A stretch of DNA of 64,000 bases from Viscum album (taxonomy: Eukaryota > Streptophyta > Magnoliopsida > Santalales > Viscaceae): contig OY728158.1 in NCBI GenBank assembly GCA_963277665.1, positions 596,092,818-596,156,817 of the forward strand. The letters are read 5' to 3'. This document shows, piece after piece, positions 1 to 12,120 of the stretch (the stretch's first letter is position 1; every line of letters begins with the position of its first letter). The position numbers and the translations under genes were made by a program. The notes beneath the pieces are model-generated. The model was not told the origin of the DNA. It saw only the letters and a program-made list of their open reading frames with translations, and did no database searches.

Positions 1-525
1 ATGATAAAATATGTTGAAGGTGAAGGAAAACGGTATCCCAAACACTACATTTTATAGTAGATACATGAATTATGATTTTATAGTTTTTCAGTTTGGGATA
101 TCTAATGCACTAGTTGTATTCACGGATCTTAAAAATAAAGTTTTTCATAACCATATAAATATTATTATAGTTATTTTTATTGATGGTACATTGTTTTATT
201 CTAAAATACATGAGGAACAAAAAATAAACCTAAGGATTTTTTTACAAAACCTAAAATTAAATAAAATAAAATATATGATAAATTTAGAAAGATTGTTTTT
301 TGGTTGGAAAAACTTTCATTACTTGGGAATATTGTTTATAAATATGATATAATTTTTGACCCTACTAAATATAATGTTATTGAAGAATTTCCAATACCAA
401 TAAATGACATGAATATTCATAGTTTTCTTGGATTATTCATTTACCAACTTCAATTTGATAATAATGTTTCTCTATTATCTATCACACTAAGTAACTTAAT
501 AGGAAAAAGAGTTAAATTCATATAG
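1..525 (+). pseudogene. Ty3/gypsy reverse transcriptase remnant (fingers/palm end and connection)
   Basis: The reading from position 11 gives FQFGISNALVVF, which corresponds to the gypsy RT segment MPFGLTNAPAAF. It continues with VIFIDGTLFYSK, matching VVFIDDILVYSK, so the second catalytic Asp of the FIDD box has become Gly. A frame change near 304-350 leads into YLGILF (family: FLGHVIS) and then FLGLFIYQLQF (family: FLGLAGYYRRF) in the connection region up to 525. This is the RNA-dependent DNA polymerase that would copy the element RNA in virus-like particles. Loss of the second Asp and the frameshift make it a pseudogene. The 5' part of RT lies outside the window. Confidence 0.85.
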
Positions 526-597
526 CTGAAAGAGTGTGATGATTGTTTTTTGGAACTAAAAATAAGAGTAGTGAATGATCTGTTTTTGTGATTTACC

Positions 598-965
598 ATT
601 AGAAATGATGATTTCTTCATCTATATTGATGCTTCATTGAAGGTATTTAGTTGTGTTTTGATACTGAATGATCAGGTAATTTCTTATGCTTTATATCCAC
701 TAAAACATCATGAGTTAAATTACACTATACATGATTTGGAATTATACCATGAGGTTTTTGATTTAAAAATTTGGAGGTATCATTTTTACGGAGTAAATTG
801 AGAAATATATATTGATAATAAAAGATTACTATTCACATAGAAAGAATTGAACATGTGGAATAAAAGATGGTCAGAACTGATTAAGAATTTTAACTATATG
901 AAACATTATAATCTTGGAAAAGAGAACAAAGTATACAATTATTTGTGTTGGAAAAATAATGTTAC
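598..965 (+). pseudogene. Ty3/gypsy RNase H remnant
   Basis: Translated pieces include FIYIDASLKVFSCVL (family: the F.TDAS..GLG.VL start), ALYPLKHHELNYTIHDLEL (family: S..L..HE.NY..HDLEL) and, after a stop, IYIDNKRLLFT followed by KELNMWNKRWSELIKNFN (family: .TDHKSLKY.FTQKELN.RQRRWLELIKDYD). The C-terminal tail reads LGKENKVYNYLCWKNN, corresponding to PGKANVVADALSRK. RNase H degrades the RNA strand of the RNA-DNA hybrid during reverse transcription. At least two stops interrupt it. The assignment rests on several aligned motifs in the expected order after RT, so confidence is high despite heavy decay. Confidence 0.85.
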
Positions 966-1264
966 ATTAGTGATGTTATGTTTGGAATATGACCAATTGG
1001 TTAATGATTTGATAAATTTTATCATAAAAACAATACATGAAAGTACTTACTCTATTTTGTTTCAAGTGTGAGTAAAATCATCTCTTTAAAAAATTATTAA
1101 GGAAGCTAAGAAGCAGAATTATGTTTTATAGATAAAAGTATAATATATTAAGAATGATAATTTTTTATAGTTTAATATTGTTGAATAAGGTGTTGTAATA
1201 TTTTGAATAAAATATGGGTACATTAAGATTCCTAGTTGAAGAGATAATTGTTATGTGAAGCTCA

Positions 1265-1840
1265 TTTTTTGTCGCTTTCTATTCATCTATGCCTCAGTGA
1301 GATTTATAGAGACCATTAAGAGCATTACTTTTGGGATTTAATGATAAGATATATTACTAACCTTACTATGAATTTTTTTTTATTTTCCAAGAAGTTAAAG
1401 AGGAATGAAAATTAAGGAAGGGGAGGATTTAACCTTTATTAGTGATGGATTGGAAATATGAATATATATCAAAGGATTTTGTGGTGGGATTAACAAATAA
1501 TTATTGAAGTGATAATTCCATTTGGGTTATTATTCATCAACTAACTAAGTCTACACATTTCCTTCCTATTCCAGATCCTTTGAATTTAGATCAACTTTCA
1601 TGGATATACCACAAGGAGATATTCAAGTTACACAGATTTCCTATCTATATTGTATCTATCCATGATCCAAGGAATACTTATTATTTTTTAAAAGGCCTTC
1701 AGAATTCATAGAGTATTGGATTAAATTTTAGTGCATATCTTAATCCCTTATATGATGGATTGTATGAGTAAATTATTTAGACCTTTGAATATATTATTTG
1801 TACATTTTCAATAATTTAACATGGAATCTATGATCATTAT
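1265..1840 (+). pseudogene. Ty3/gypsy integrase remnant (zinc-binding end and catalytic core)
   Basis: Around 1275-1340 the sequence reads IHLCLSEIYRDH then EHYFW, resembling the zinc-binding H..PG..K.Y.DLKR.YWWPGM region. From 1440 it reads WKYEYISKDFVVGL, then DNSIWVIIHQLTKSTHFLPI, matching the core start WEWISMDFVVGLP...DSIWVIVDRLTKSAHFLPV. Near 1725-1790 it reads IGLNFSAYLNPLYDGLYE, corresponding to LGT.LNFSTAYHPQTDGQSER, so the end of the core is present although the glutamate context is degraded. Integrase would insert the cDNA into the chromosome. Frameshifts and stops are frequent. The order after RNase H supports a Ty3/gypsy and not a Ty1/copia assignment. Confidence 0.82.
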
Positions 1841-2289
1841 CTTTAATTAGTTAAGTTATCATATAAAACATTGTTTATTGCATTATATAGAGGGATCCTT
1901 TTGAGGTAATATATAGAAATCAATGTCAGACTCTAATTTTTCTTGACGAAATTAGGAGAAAAAAAGTAATTTAGACTAGATATGCCAGATGAAATGGTTC
2001 ATAAGGTGAATATAATGCAGAAACATATGAGGATAGACCAGAGAAGGTTGATAAGTTATACATATAACTAGAGGAAAGATCTTATTTTCTGGTAGATGAT
2101 TATGTTTTTCTTGAGATATATCCTAGGAAAAGTGTTATTTATTTTGGTAAAAATGGGATGATAAGTCTAATGTTCCTTGAACCATATGAAACATTTTATA
2201 ATTTTGATCATTTTTCTATTGATCAGCCTTGACTATTATTTTAACCTAGTTATATACCATATTTTATATTTCAGTGTAAATAAAATATG

Positions 2290-2510
2290 TGTTATATTCA
2301 TCTCTTGTTTGGAGTCCTCAAGTAGTTCAGTTGGAAGATAACGTTTCTTATGAAGAATAACATGTTTGGATTTTTGAACATTTGAAGAAAGTGTTGTAGA
2401 ATAAGGTAATTAATCAAGTTATATTTTTTTGGGAAAAAATATTATTGAAAAAGAAACATGGGAATCTAAATATTCTATGAGGGAAAGATATCCCCACTTT
2501 TTAAAATAAA
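2290..2510 (+). pseudogene. Chromodomain-like C-terminal tail of integrase
   Basis: The stretch reads PQVVQLEDNVSYEE, then VWIFEHLKKVL, NKVINQVIFFWEKILLKK and a final RYPHF shortly before the polypurine tract. Chromovirus integrases end with P..V...L.YEE.PV.ILDR..K.LRNK.I..VKVLW......ATWE.E......YP.LF, so the order and spacing fit. In active chromoviruses this module steers integration towards chromatin marks. Two internal stops are present. The chromodomain fold itself cannot be confirmed by eye. Confidence 0.65.
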
Positions 2511-2538
2511 TGAATAAAATTATGAAACTTTAATTTTC

Positions 2539-2551
2539 AAAAGGAGGGAAA
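2539..2551 (+). promoter_or_regulatory. Polypurine tract of element A
   Basis: The purine run AAAAGGAGGGAAA lies between the end of pol and the degraded LTR start (TTTAAC, where the family has TGTAAC). It is the expected position for the primer of plus-strand DNA synthesis. The context parallels AAGGGTGGTAGAATGTAAC in front of the LARD 3' LTR at 57389. Confidence 0.7.
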
Positions 2552-5500
2552 TTTAACAATATAGGTAATTATAGAATAAATTATTGTTATATTTATATTT
2601 GTTTTTATTTAGATATTATATTGTTATATTTATTAGAAAAATATTATGTAATTTTAAATCAAGGAGGAAATTTTTTAATTGAAATCTTTTCTCCATAGGT
2701 TTTATTTAGAATTTTAATTTATCTATTATATAATTTTATTTTTAAAAATGGGTTTTTAATTTTGAATTCATCATTACAAAATTATCCATAGATTAAATTT
2801 TTGAGAGTTTTTTAAAAGTCTGACTTTTCAATAAATAGTGAAAAATCTAGATTTCTATTGAAAAATCTATTTTATTTTAAGGTGATTAAAAGGTAAAATT
2901 AACTTTTTGATTATTTTTAAAATTTCATTATTTCATATTTATTGATAATAATCCAAGAATATTTCTTTTAAGTAATTTTATACCTAATTTGGTATAAAAA
3001 CCCTTTATACTACAAAAGGTATCTATCTGAAAAACTATTTTTTGTCACATTTTGTGAGATTAATTTTAAATTAAATTATTCCTCTTCTGGGAGTTGAATC
3101 TTAAAAAATGAAATATATATTTTTAATAAGGTAGTCCACATTTTTTTAATATAACCATTTTTTTTATCAATTTTTAATAATAACTATAGTAAATGATTTT
3201 CACCACGGTTGGGTAAATCGAGTAATCAAGGTTAAAAATTACTTCTTAAAGACAAAAAATTTACCCAAGCATTATCCTTTATCCTATTTTAAGAGTGGAG
3301 TTTGGATATTTACGTCAAATTTGAAAAAAAATAGATAATCTTAGTTCCATATTTATTTTATTTTAACCTTTATAATATTTAAGTAAAAGATATTTTAAAA
3401 AAGTCACTTTCTAACTTATATTATCTATAATATTTTTTATAAGGATAAAAAACATATTTTTATTTATGAATAATCATTTTAAATATAAATTAATATTTTT
3501 TTCTGGGTAATTTATTTCCAAATTTTAGTAATGAAATTATTAACATAAATTTGCACACAACGCCGACAAAACATTTTATCAATTATTAAAAAATACTTAA
3601 TTTAATGATTTTGAAAATATTAAAAGTAATATAATTTTAATGAATTATTATTCTATGTGGTGTTTTAGATAAATAAAAAATGTTATGTATGTGTGTAAGG
3701 ATTAGATTTTAATTCATTTGTTTTATTTCTATCTTCAAAGACAAATTATAAGAAATGTTCCAAAAATTATATTAATGCATTTTATAATAAATAATATTTT
3801 ATTAAATGATTTTAAATTCCTAAAAATAATATATTCTACCATGTGATTGGGTTATGATTAAAAATTTAAACCATGGTACACTTATAGGATAATTTTCATT
3901 AATAGTAACCTTCTCAACTCCTTCGGTGTAAAAAACATTGATATCATGGTAGTCGTCAAAAGGGTTAATAGGGTGTTAAAAGAAAAAGATAAGTGTAAAA
4001 CCATCATCTAAACATGTAAAAATTTCAAGTTATTATTTTATTTAGACCCATAACAATATAATATTTTAATTATTTCAATATAATCCTTTTTCCATGATAA
4101 ATATTTTATATTAATTTAATTCTTTAAGAAAATCCCTGAGTGTCAATCCCCTATCTTATAAAAGGAAACCTCCTCTCCTCTATTATACGCACATAAAAAT
4201 AATTTTTTTAAGAAATTTCCAACCCAAATAATATAATTATATCCTTACCCATATCCTAGATTTCATTTTTTAATCATAAAACCATCATGGGAATGATTTT
4301 GGTGTAAACCAAAAGAGGTTGTCTGAAAAAGTGGTATAGTTTTTAACCAAGAATTTTTCTTTTATTTCTGAATTTATCAAATTTAAGACTTATTAAAAAA
4401 TATAAAATAATAAAAAGATGATATTAAATATAATAATATGTTTTATGTTAAATTCATAACCTATTCTAATCTATTTTTCTATCAGATAGGAAACAAAACT
4501 GTTATTTGTGTGTAAAATGGACTACCACCTCATGAACCGATTTAATTCATTTTCCATCAGCACAGATCATATATGGTCATAATTTTGTATTATACATATA
4601 TATATGATGCAATAATTACCACTTTGACCATAGTCAACGTACCAAATTCATTTTGTACATATGAGTTGAAAATCGTTAAAACGTCCAACATGAAATTAAT
4701 TGATTAAGTAACTAAATTTAAATGGGTAATAAATAAAATAAAAGGAATGAGAAACTTGAAAAAGGTTGTAATGTAAGTAAAAAAATTTACATAATTTTAT
4801 TTTTAAAGAAGATAATGAATGTATGTGTTGATTTAGACTCAATACAAGGGACACTTCAACTTAAAACACCATTTTAAATGTTTTAAATATTTATTTTCTA
4901 AATATATTCTTACTTATCAATGTTAATAAAAGTATTTCTTGTAATTTTTCACATGGGAATAAATGAATTATAAAGGAAATTTTATGTCACTTTCTACTTT
5001 CATTAAAGGGTTTTAAAATGGGAATCCTTTTACGAAATGTTTTTATAAGAGACAAAATTAATGTTTTATTTTAACGTATATGATTTCAACAATATTTACC
5101 ACTATTGTAACAATTATATCATGTTTGGATTAATCTAAAATATCTCTTGTTTTATTTAAATAAAATAAATATTTACCATTATTTTTGGTATTTGGGTTTT
5201 GAGAATGGGTTTTTTAATGGAAAGTGTATTTTTATATCCAAAAGTGTTTTATATACGGGTTCAAAAGGGTTTGTGAATGGTTTAATGATGAAAAGAGGAA
5301 AGATTAAAATGATTTATTCATGATTTGGTTATTGATAATTATATATGATTAATGGGTGATCCTGATATATCTAATACGATGGGTGATGATGATATATATT
5401 ATAAAATGTATGTGTTTGATATAGGTTATATGATGGGTGAGCCATATTATAGGTCTTCAGTGCATTGGGTAATGTTAATTATCATCAATGGAAAGAAGGG

Positions 5501-6105
5501 GGGAGTTAACCAAGTAGGTTTATCATTTTTATTTAATTGGGATCTTGTTATTTATAACATGGTTTATGAATATGATTCTCTAAGTCTCCTAAAATAGGTT
5601 TCTGTTTTCTTCCTATGAGCTTTATATTTTTTCTTTGAGAAAAAAGTGAATGGTTTTCATGTGGAAATTATTTATTTTATATTATAAAATAATAATGTTA
5701 TAAAGGTAATAATTTTATGTATTTTCATGTTTTTTAATAAAATAATATTTTTCTTTCTTTTATGTCCCTTAATTAGCATTTTCTCCCATCATAGTGGTTT
5801 AAATGTTTTTTCATAGGGTTTAAGGATGGGTAAGAATAAAGAAGAAGTATAGTTGAAATTCATTAAGATTATTTATGGAAATAAAACATGTTTTATTTTT
5901 AAATGTTTATATTATTGAAAAATGGATGTTTAATAGAAGTTACCACTTTGCAGTATATGGGTTTGTTATCTAAAAGTTATGAAATTAATATATAAACTCT
6001 ATACCTAAAAGATCTTTAGGAATTAAAGAATGTCAATTCTAGTCTAAAGAAACTTGATTATTTAATTTTGATGGCCGGGTCATTATATAAGTGAATATGT
6101 TTGAT
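2552..6105 (+). repeat. Degraded 3' LTR of element A (~3.5 kb)
   Basis: The LTR shares landmarks with the LARD LTRs: a TAACTATAGTAAATG...GGTAAATCGAGTAATCAAGG block near 3180-3230 (LARD 52425-52480), a TATA box at 4157 followed by AGGAAACCTCCTCTCC, and CTAGTCTAAAGAAACTTGATT near 6040 (LARD: CCAAAGACACTAAACTATT). The start-to-TATA distance is about 1.6 kb against 2.2 kb in the LARD, so the LARD has extra sequence or A has deletions. No convincing coding capacity is present. The 81-codon open frame at 5352-5597 lies inside the LTR and resembles no protein I know. Confidence 0.7.
4157..4164 (+). promoter_or_regulatory. TATA box in the LTR of element A
   Basis: TATAAAAG with downstream CCTCCTCTCC occupies the position aligned with TATAAAAAGGG at 53778 and 59582 in the LARD LTRs. 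It is the likely RNA polymerase II core promoter marking the U3/R boundary. Inference from conservation across family members. Confidence 0.6.
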
Positions 6106-8639
6106 TATATATTTAATTTTTCCCTATGAAGAACCAAGTACACTATTTGTAGTATACTACATGGAATTTGTAATAGTACACAGTGTGTATTGTATTCTAC
6201 CATTGTCTATAACACATTCCTTAGAACTGGGTGTGTTACATGCCATATAATAGTTTGAGGTACATGAAATATATTGGGATTTCACAGTCTATGGCCTTAT
6301 AATTACATGGATCATTAGTCTCCATGTCATATATTTGACAAAATTCATGCTGGGACACCACATGTTATTGACCGTGAGATACAAGATACCACACACCATG
6401 TATAGTGGTTTACACAACATGTAGTTCTTCAATCCGTCTACTAGTATGTCATGTTCTATATTCTGGACCCCGTTTTTTGAATCTTGGATAATATTTCCTT
6501 AGATATATTCCACTCTTTCACAAGACATAGTTTTTAAAACACTAGAACATGACTTGTTTTTTGAAGCATAATTCATGTACTCTGGTTTTGTCTAGGAAAA
6601 TCCTTTCTCACCCCTATATGGTATTCTTTGAATGCTTCTTTTTTTAATCCTTAATTTATATCTGGTTAGGTTTCCAAGAATAAATAAAGGAAGATATGAT
6701 GATTTTTGTATGTTAATATAAATTTATATAAGTAAATATAAAGAGAAAAACATGAAATAAATCAATGAATAATAAATAATTATAAATAAAACAAGTGACA
6801 ACATTCATACCACTTTTTTGTTATGAATAAAAAATAATTTTCATTGGTGGTATGAATAAATTGTATTTTAGAATAAATTTATGGGTAATCATTCCCACAC
6901 ATGATTGATATCACATTTCCACTAAAAACCATACATTAATTGACAATATTAAAATGTCATAACCAGAAGATATGGACATTGACATGTAATTTATAATTAA
7001 TTTATGAGAAGATATTGAATTACCCCAAATTGTAATTCTCACTTACATAATGATTTTTCTAACTAGATATCATCATACTATCATTATACTACTAGATAAA
7101 AATGTATCATTCCTCTAGAGGCAATCCAAACATTCACCAAAATATCTGACCACCATCATAGAATCTTCAGGTGCTAGCATAACCGTTCTTAATTGCATTC
7201 ATTGTTCATGGTTGATTTAATTAGTATTCTTCTCAAAGGAGGATAAACTCATGATGTTATCTTGAAATTACGAGAGACTAGAAAGAGATATTTCACTCTA
7301 GATCTCTAGATCTCATCCTTGGTCTTGATAGATTCTCTATATACCCATTTTCACACAAAAAATGAGATTTTCTAAAGTGTTATAATTAGATAATTTTTAT
7401 AACAATTTTAGGGTCAAAACATCAGAGACAACCACTTTCCAAACCTAAAAATTCCTAGTTGATTCCATGTACGATAATAATTATAATGTTATTATTAATA
7501 TATTTACATGCGTACCAAATTAATAATCTAATAAATATCATTTATTCTATTTATAATTGAAATATTTATCTTTGTATCCTTTTCTTCATCGATATTTACC
7601 AAACCTCGCATAATAAGAATCTAATAATAAAATATCACTAATTTTTTCTATGATAAATAAATAAATATATATTTTATAAACAAGAAAATAAATATTTTTT
7701 AATATTATAAAACTCACATATTATTTTGAATAACTTGTGATTAAATTATAGCATTTAACCAAACATGAATAAATATTATTTATTCTATCTTTTTAAATTC
7801 AATATTTTAATTTAACTGAGATTATTGATACACGTTTTATGTGACCCTTTATGCATCTTTCTGAGTGGAATTATGTATAATATCCCTGTCCATGGTTAAC
7901 AACTAGTAAATTATAAAGGTACCCAGAGAGTAACATATTAATGTCACAATGACATTCGACCTCTTACAAACTCCTTCCATGTAATATAAACCTTTTATTA
8001 TGATATATAAATTAAAACAAGTTATATTCTGGTGTTACCAACCTTTATACTTGATGTTATTTATTTGAATTCTATGAAACAAACTCACCCATTGAACAAC
8101 ATAGCCATTTATTTATGCAGTAAGTTACATTCCATTCAAAGGGCTTGAGATATCAATATCCATAACGGTACAAAAAGAATAAATCCTCTTTCTGAGTATA
8201 CATTTATGGAATTTCACTTGTGAAACACCCAATATACCTTACCAGTAAACAACCATATGTTTTCATGGATATCATCAATATATATAAGTGTGCATGTAAT
8301 AATTTTTATTAACGATAATTTAAAAGTTCAAGGATCAATGAAAACATCAGTATATAGGAAAATCTAGTTACTATGGACATCGTATTAATGGGTTTTTATC
8401 AAAACCTCATATCTTGAAGTTTACAAAGGGGGAAAACCATGGGAATATGTCTCAGTGTCTTCTGTTCCTCCAACACTATATATCCTATATTTTCTATTTC
8501 CAATTATATAATACTATCCATCTATATGAAATATATTCATGATTTATATCATGGAACATATAGGTTCTCATCATAGTGAGGAACTCCTATAAAAATTATA
8601 ATAACCTAGGACTTAACATATATGGATATTAAATCATTT
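6106..8639. other. AT-rich DNA without recognisable genes
   Basis: This 2.5 kb stretch separates the 3' end of element A from the 3' end of minus-strand LTR B. I see no coding region longer than chance, no clear repeat array and no RNA gene. A perfect 14-bp palindrome, TGTAGTATACTACA, lies at 6148-6161. The stretch may be the target sequence or a decayed element. Confidence 0.5.
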
Positions 8640-10642
8640 TTTATAAATATTCATTACATTACACGAACACATGAATTGGGATTATAATAGTTTAATGTCT
8701 TTGGAAACATAGAACACAATAATCTAATATGTTGAATAATCTTTAATGATTCCCACAAAGGCGTTCCCATTTAGTACTCCTTATAGACAAACCTATATAC
8801 AACCCTTAATTATGTCCTAGGTAAAGGAAACATAATAAATGGTGAGAATAGATGATAATTATTCAAAACAAGGGAGTTACATAATCATAACACGAGCATA
8901 AGGTTATGAGAACTCGAGCATAATGTTTAAATAATGAATATAATTTTTTTCATACACATAATAATAGAAATTTTCTTTATATTGGATATGGATCAATACC
9001 ATAACTATCATAGAAGACAAGGTCCTTTATTGTACCATGATCACTCCTCATTCCATAAATATATGACAATATTAGTTCCACTCCCTGTTCCAGCCATGTA
9101 TAACAATACCGGTTTCACTCCATATTCAAGTCTTGTCTATCCCATGTGATATATAAATCTTTACCCAATTAATTGGAGGGAAATATAGGTCCCACACACC
9201 ACATAATAGAAACCATATTTATGTGTGCTACATGATCATAGACACTAATAATATCATAACCCATGAAACGAAATGTGTATGGTAATCATTTCATCAAATT
9301 ATAACCAATAGAAAGGAGATTGGTTTCATAGTAATTTAATCATATAACAACCCATAAAAGAATCATATTTCTTAACAATTTCTAGATGGTATAACCCGAG
9401 GTAGAGAAATGGGTTACATAAACATTGTGAAATAAATAAAATAAATCATTCAGATAAAGAATATAAATGGAAACCTTAGATTATATCCATATTCAGGCAT
9501 AAATAAATCCAAAGGATTTGATCTCGTATGGAATATAATTTTTAAAGATCATTTAAAACATTACTTTAGGAGAATATCCTTTCCTCTTTGAAAAAATATT
9601 CTTAAAACATAAAACAATTTAGAAACATTTTTATTTGAAAATACCATTAATAAATTATAAAGGAAAGTTTAAAAATAATTTAAAACAGTTTTTGAAAATA
9701 AAAGATATTTTAAATCATTTGTTTTTGAAAATAACCATTGAATCTTTTGAAATAATCTTTGAAATACTTCTAAAAAACATTTTAAACATAAAATATTTTC
9801 AATCACTTTTTGTTAAAATAATATTTAAAAACATATAAATAAATATTTGAAGGAAATTTAAATTTATTTTTAAATAAATAAAAAGTTTAAAAATCATTTT
9901 ATTTAAAATTATCTTAAAGTGTAATTTAAAAACATTGTTAATTTTTTAGAAAACATGTTTGTGGAATAAAATAGATTTCTGGCCGAAGAGATAATTAAAG
10001 TTATATTTTATTAAAAAAGTTTTCTTAATTTTGTTAAGTACCAAAGAGTGGAAAAATGATACCATTACATGAATATATCATGAATAACCATAGGATAAGA
10101 AAATTCATTATAACTTATGAGATTTAGATCATGTTATTTGAAAATCGAATACATAATCATAAACAATCCCAATAATTGATGAGATTATAACATATAATCT
10201 TTACCAAATTAGAAACATTGAATCAGAAGCCCAAAAAGTGAGTAAAATAGAATGTAATATATATATTAAGAGTATAAGTAGATTAATTATATTACATGTC
10301 AAAGAATCTGTATATACACCTATATTAAATAACATAGATGTATAAAATAATTTATGTCTCGAAGAAGGAAAACTAAAACAAAAGTTCCCATACCGATATG
10401 TAAAATTTTGAAACATAGGTCCCATGAAAGTGAGATACTAAAATGAATATATAAAACCCAATAGTTTTTAGTAAAATAATCATAAAAACATTAATGTTCA
10501 ATCTATACACCACATAAAAAATAGGTGGTAAATATGACATGTGCCTTCTATAAGTGAAAAGTGAGATGAAAATTTATTACCTTATGTCTGGAATTCTTTA
10601 TTACATGTTGAAACCTCACATATAAAAAATATATTTTTTATA
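8640..10642 (-). repeat. Element B 3' LTR, distal (3') segment
   Basis: The minus strand reads GGGTAAAGATTTATATATCA, then a block like GATAGACA...CCGGT...ATACATGGCTGG, as in the LARD LTR at 54680-54760, and ends with the family 3' end near 8640-8660. It is also collinear with 44985-47173: both carry GTACCAAAGAGTGG.AAAATG near 10040 and 46572, and AATAGGTGGTAAATATG near 10520 and 47055. The 71-codon frame at 8934-9149 and the 67-codon frame at 9635-9838 lie within this LTR and look non-coding. Confidence 0.72.
10622..10642. repeat. LINE target-site duplication, left copy
   Basis: A 21-bp sequence beginning ATAAAAAATATATTT matches 16816-16836 at 20 of 21 positions. The two copies bracket the LINE, and LTR B sequence continues outside them. 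A/T-rich duplications of 15-21 bp are typical of target-primed insertion of L1-type LINEs. Confidence 0.7.
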
Positions 10643-10739
10643 AAACGTGATTCCTTGGAAAAAAACAACCAAAGAACAAATATTATTAATGGAAATATTA
10701 CAAGAATTTTAAAATGGGATCATATTATAATCTTTTCAT

Positions 10740-11172
10740 GAAAGGCAATAAGAGTAGTGGGTTGGACTTCGAACTAGGAAATGTCTTGATTAACTCCCAT
10801 GTTGTCCATACCATCTACAACCATGTTTTCTTCTTTATAAACATGTGTGATGATATTGTTATGATTGATAAGCAAATGGGGGCATTCCATCCAATGAGTA
10901 GTAATAAACCAAGTAAGGTGAATTGTGCCATTCCAAATCGCTTGAACGATAGTCGTCGAGTCACTTTCGATCCAAAGGTTATTCTAACATAAGATATTGA
11001 AAAAAGAAATATCATGTCTCAAACCCAGTATATGAGCTTCAAGGGAGGTGGAAATGCCACATTTACCCATAAAGAATCCAAGTATATGACCGAGGTGACT
11101 CCTGAAAACAGTACCACACCCTTCCGGTCCTACATTTCTCTTTGAGGTTCCATCAATATTGAATACCGACAT
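10740..11172 (-). pseudogene. LINE RNase H domain remnant
   Basis: From 11172 the minus strand reads FNIDGTSKRNVGPEGCGTVF, matching the plant LINE RNase H start LN.DGA.KGNPG.AG.GGV.R. It continues with GISTSLEAHILGLRHDISF (family: G..TSLEAEL.AI..GL), then WIESDSTTIVQAI (family: .VESDS..AV..I) and ends with HVYKEENMVVDGMDNMG (family: HVYREAN..AD.LAN.G). The motif Asp and Glu residues before the tail are visible, and the final HV.RE..AD motif has AD changed to VD. Plant L1 lineages commonly carry this C-terminal domain. One stop (IL.NNLW) interrupts it. Confidence 0.85.
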
Positions 11173-11413
11173 TTAACTTAGAGAAAAGTTGGATTCCAAA
11201 ATATTGGAGGCAAACATCAGTGGGCACTCTATTGTGAGAATGACGCCATATGAGGATAAATCTCTAAGGTTTTTTCCAAGGTTTGTTGAAATGTTTTATC
11301 CAACTTTAGTCTCTTTCAGAGTTACAAAAATAATTCTTGTAGATTTGTTTTGAGTTAAGAATACCCTTGTGTGAGGGATCACAAGTTAAGAAATCATCAG
11401 TACGAGTGAAAGA

Positions 11414-12120
11414 TTATTTTCTAATAACGTTAAGAATAGTTTCCGTAAGGTGATCATGTTGATAGTTTAAAATGTCTATGATAGAGTTGTTGGTATTATC
11501 AGGGGTTTGATCAGGAGGTATCATGGTAATTAAAGGCATTCCGGTCCAGTTATCCAACCAAAATTTCATGGAGGAGTCTCTAGAGACCATCCATTTGAAG
11601 GTACTCATAATATTGGTGGGTGAGTATTTTATGGAAGGCCAGATTGATGAGTTAATGAAGTTTGAATTTCCCATTTTATAATTTGTCAATAAACCTATTT
11701 TTTTGAAAGGTAATAGATTTAAAGTATTATTAAAAAGGTTCCAAGTGAGTAATTCTTGAAGGGATTCATTAATTTATTTGATATTTTTTATACCAATACC
11801 ACCATTTTTAATGGGCTTGTAAAAGGTTGACTAAGGAATAATCAAAAGTTTCCAATCAAGAATGATACCCGTCCAGATGAAGTTCTTTATTTTGGTGTTC
11901 ATTTTTTGATGAGGTCAACTGGCCATTTATAGACCATCATGGAATAAACTGTCACAGATACAATAGTAGATTTAACAAAGAATGTCTTACCTTCCATAGA
12001 GAGAGATTTACCTTTAGGAGAAGATAGATGATTTAGAACATTGTAAATTATAGTCACAAAGTGACATGATTTTGGTCTACCCCCAAAAATGGGAACACCA
12101 AGATAGGTGAAAGGGAGCAT
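11414..12120 (-). pseudogene. LINE ORF2 C-terminal region (post-RT)
   Basis: The minus-strand frame from 12120 reads LPFTYLGVPIFGGRPK, then KGKSLSMEGKTFFVKSTI and YSMMVYKWPVDLIKK. These match the plant LINE post-RT block YLGVPLF.GRPK...WKG..LS..GR..L.KSV....YS...YKWP..L. Further on, the frame 11689-11414 reads MKFWLDNWTGMPL, matching I.FW.DNW.G.PL. This part links RT to RNase H in ORF2. The two frames differ, so at least one indel lies between 11899 and 11689. Confidence 0.85.

Larger units (their letters stand above)
1..6105 (+). mobile_element. Element A: 3' part of a degraded Ty3/gypsy retrotransposon (pol plus 3' LTR)
   Basis: This plus-strand element enters the window inside its reverse transcriptase and ends with a degraded 3' LTR. 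Domain order is RT, RNase H, integrase and a chromodomain-like tail, followed by a polypurine tract and LTR, which is the Ty3/gypsy order. Its LTR shares the TATA region, a central GGTAAATCGGGTAA-like block and the 3' end with the two LARD LTRs at 51585-61074. I therefore read A as a relative of the autonomous partner of that family. It is broken by many stops and frameshifts and cannot be active. The 3' boundary near 6105 is approximate, placed by similarity to the LARD LTR end. Confidence 0.8.

Noticed and set aside
5352..5597. 81-codon frame as a small host gene
   Set aside because: It sits inside the degraded LTR of element A, has no homologue I recognise and no conserved counterpart in the LARD LTRs.
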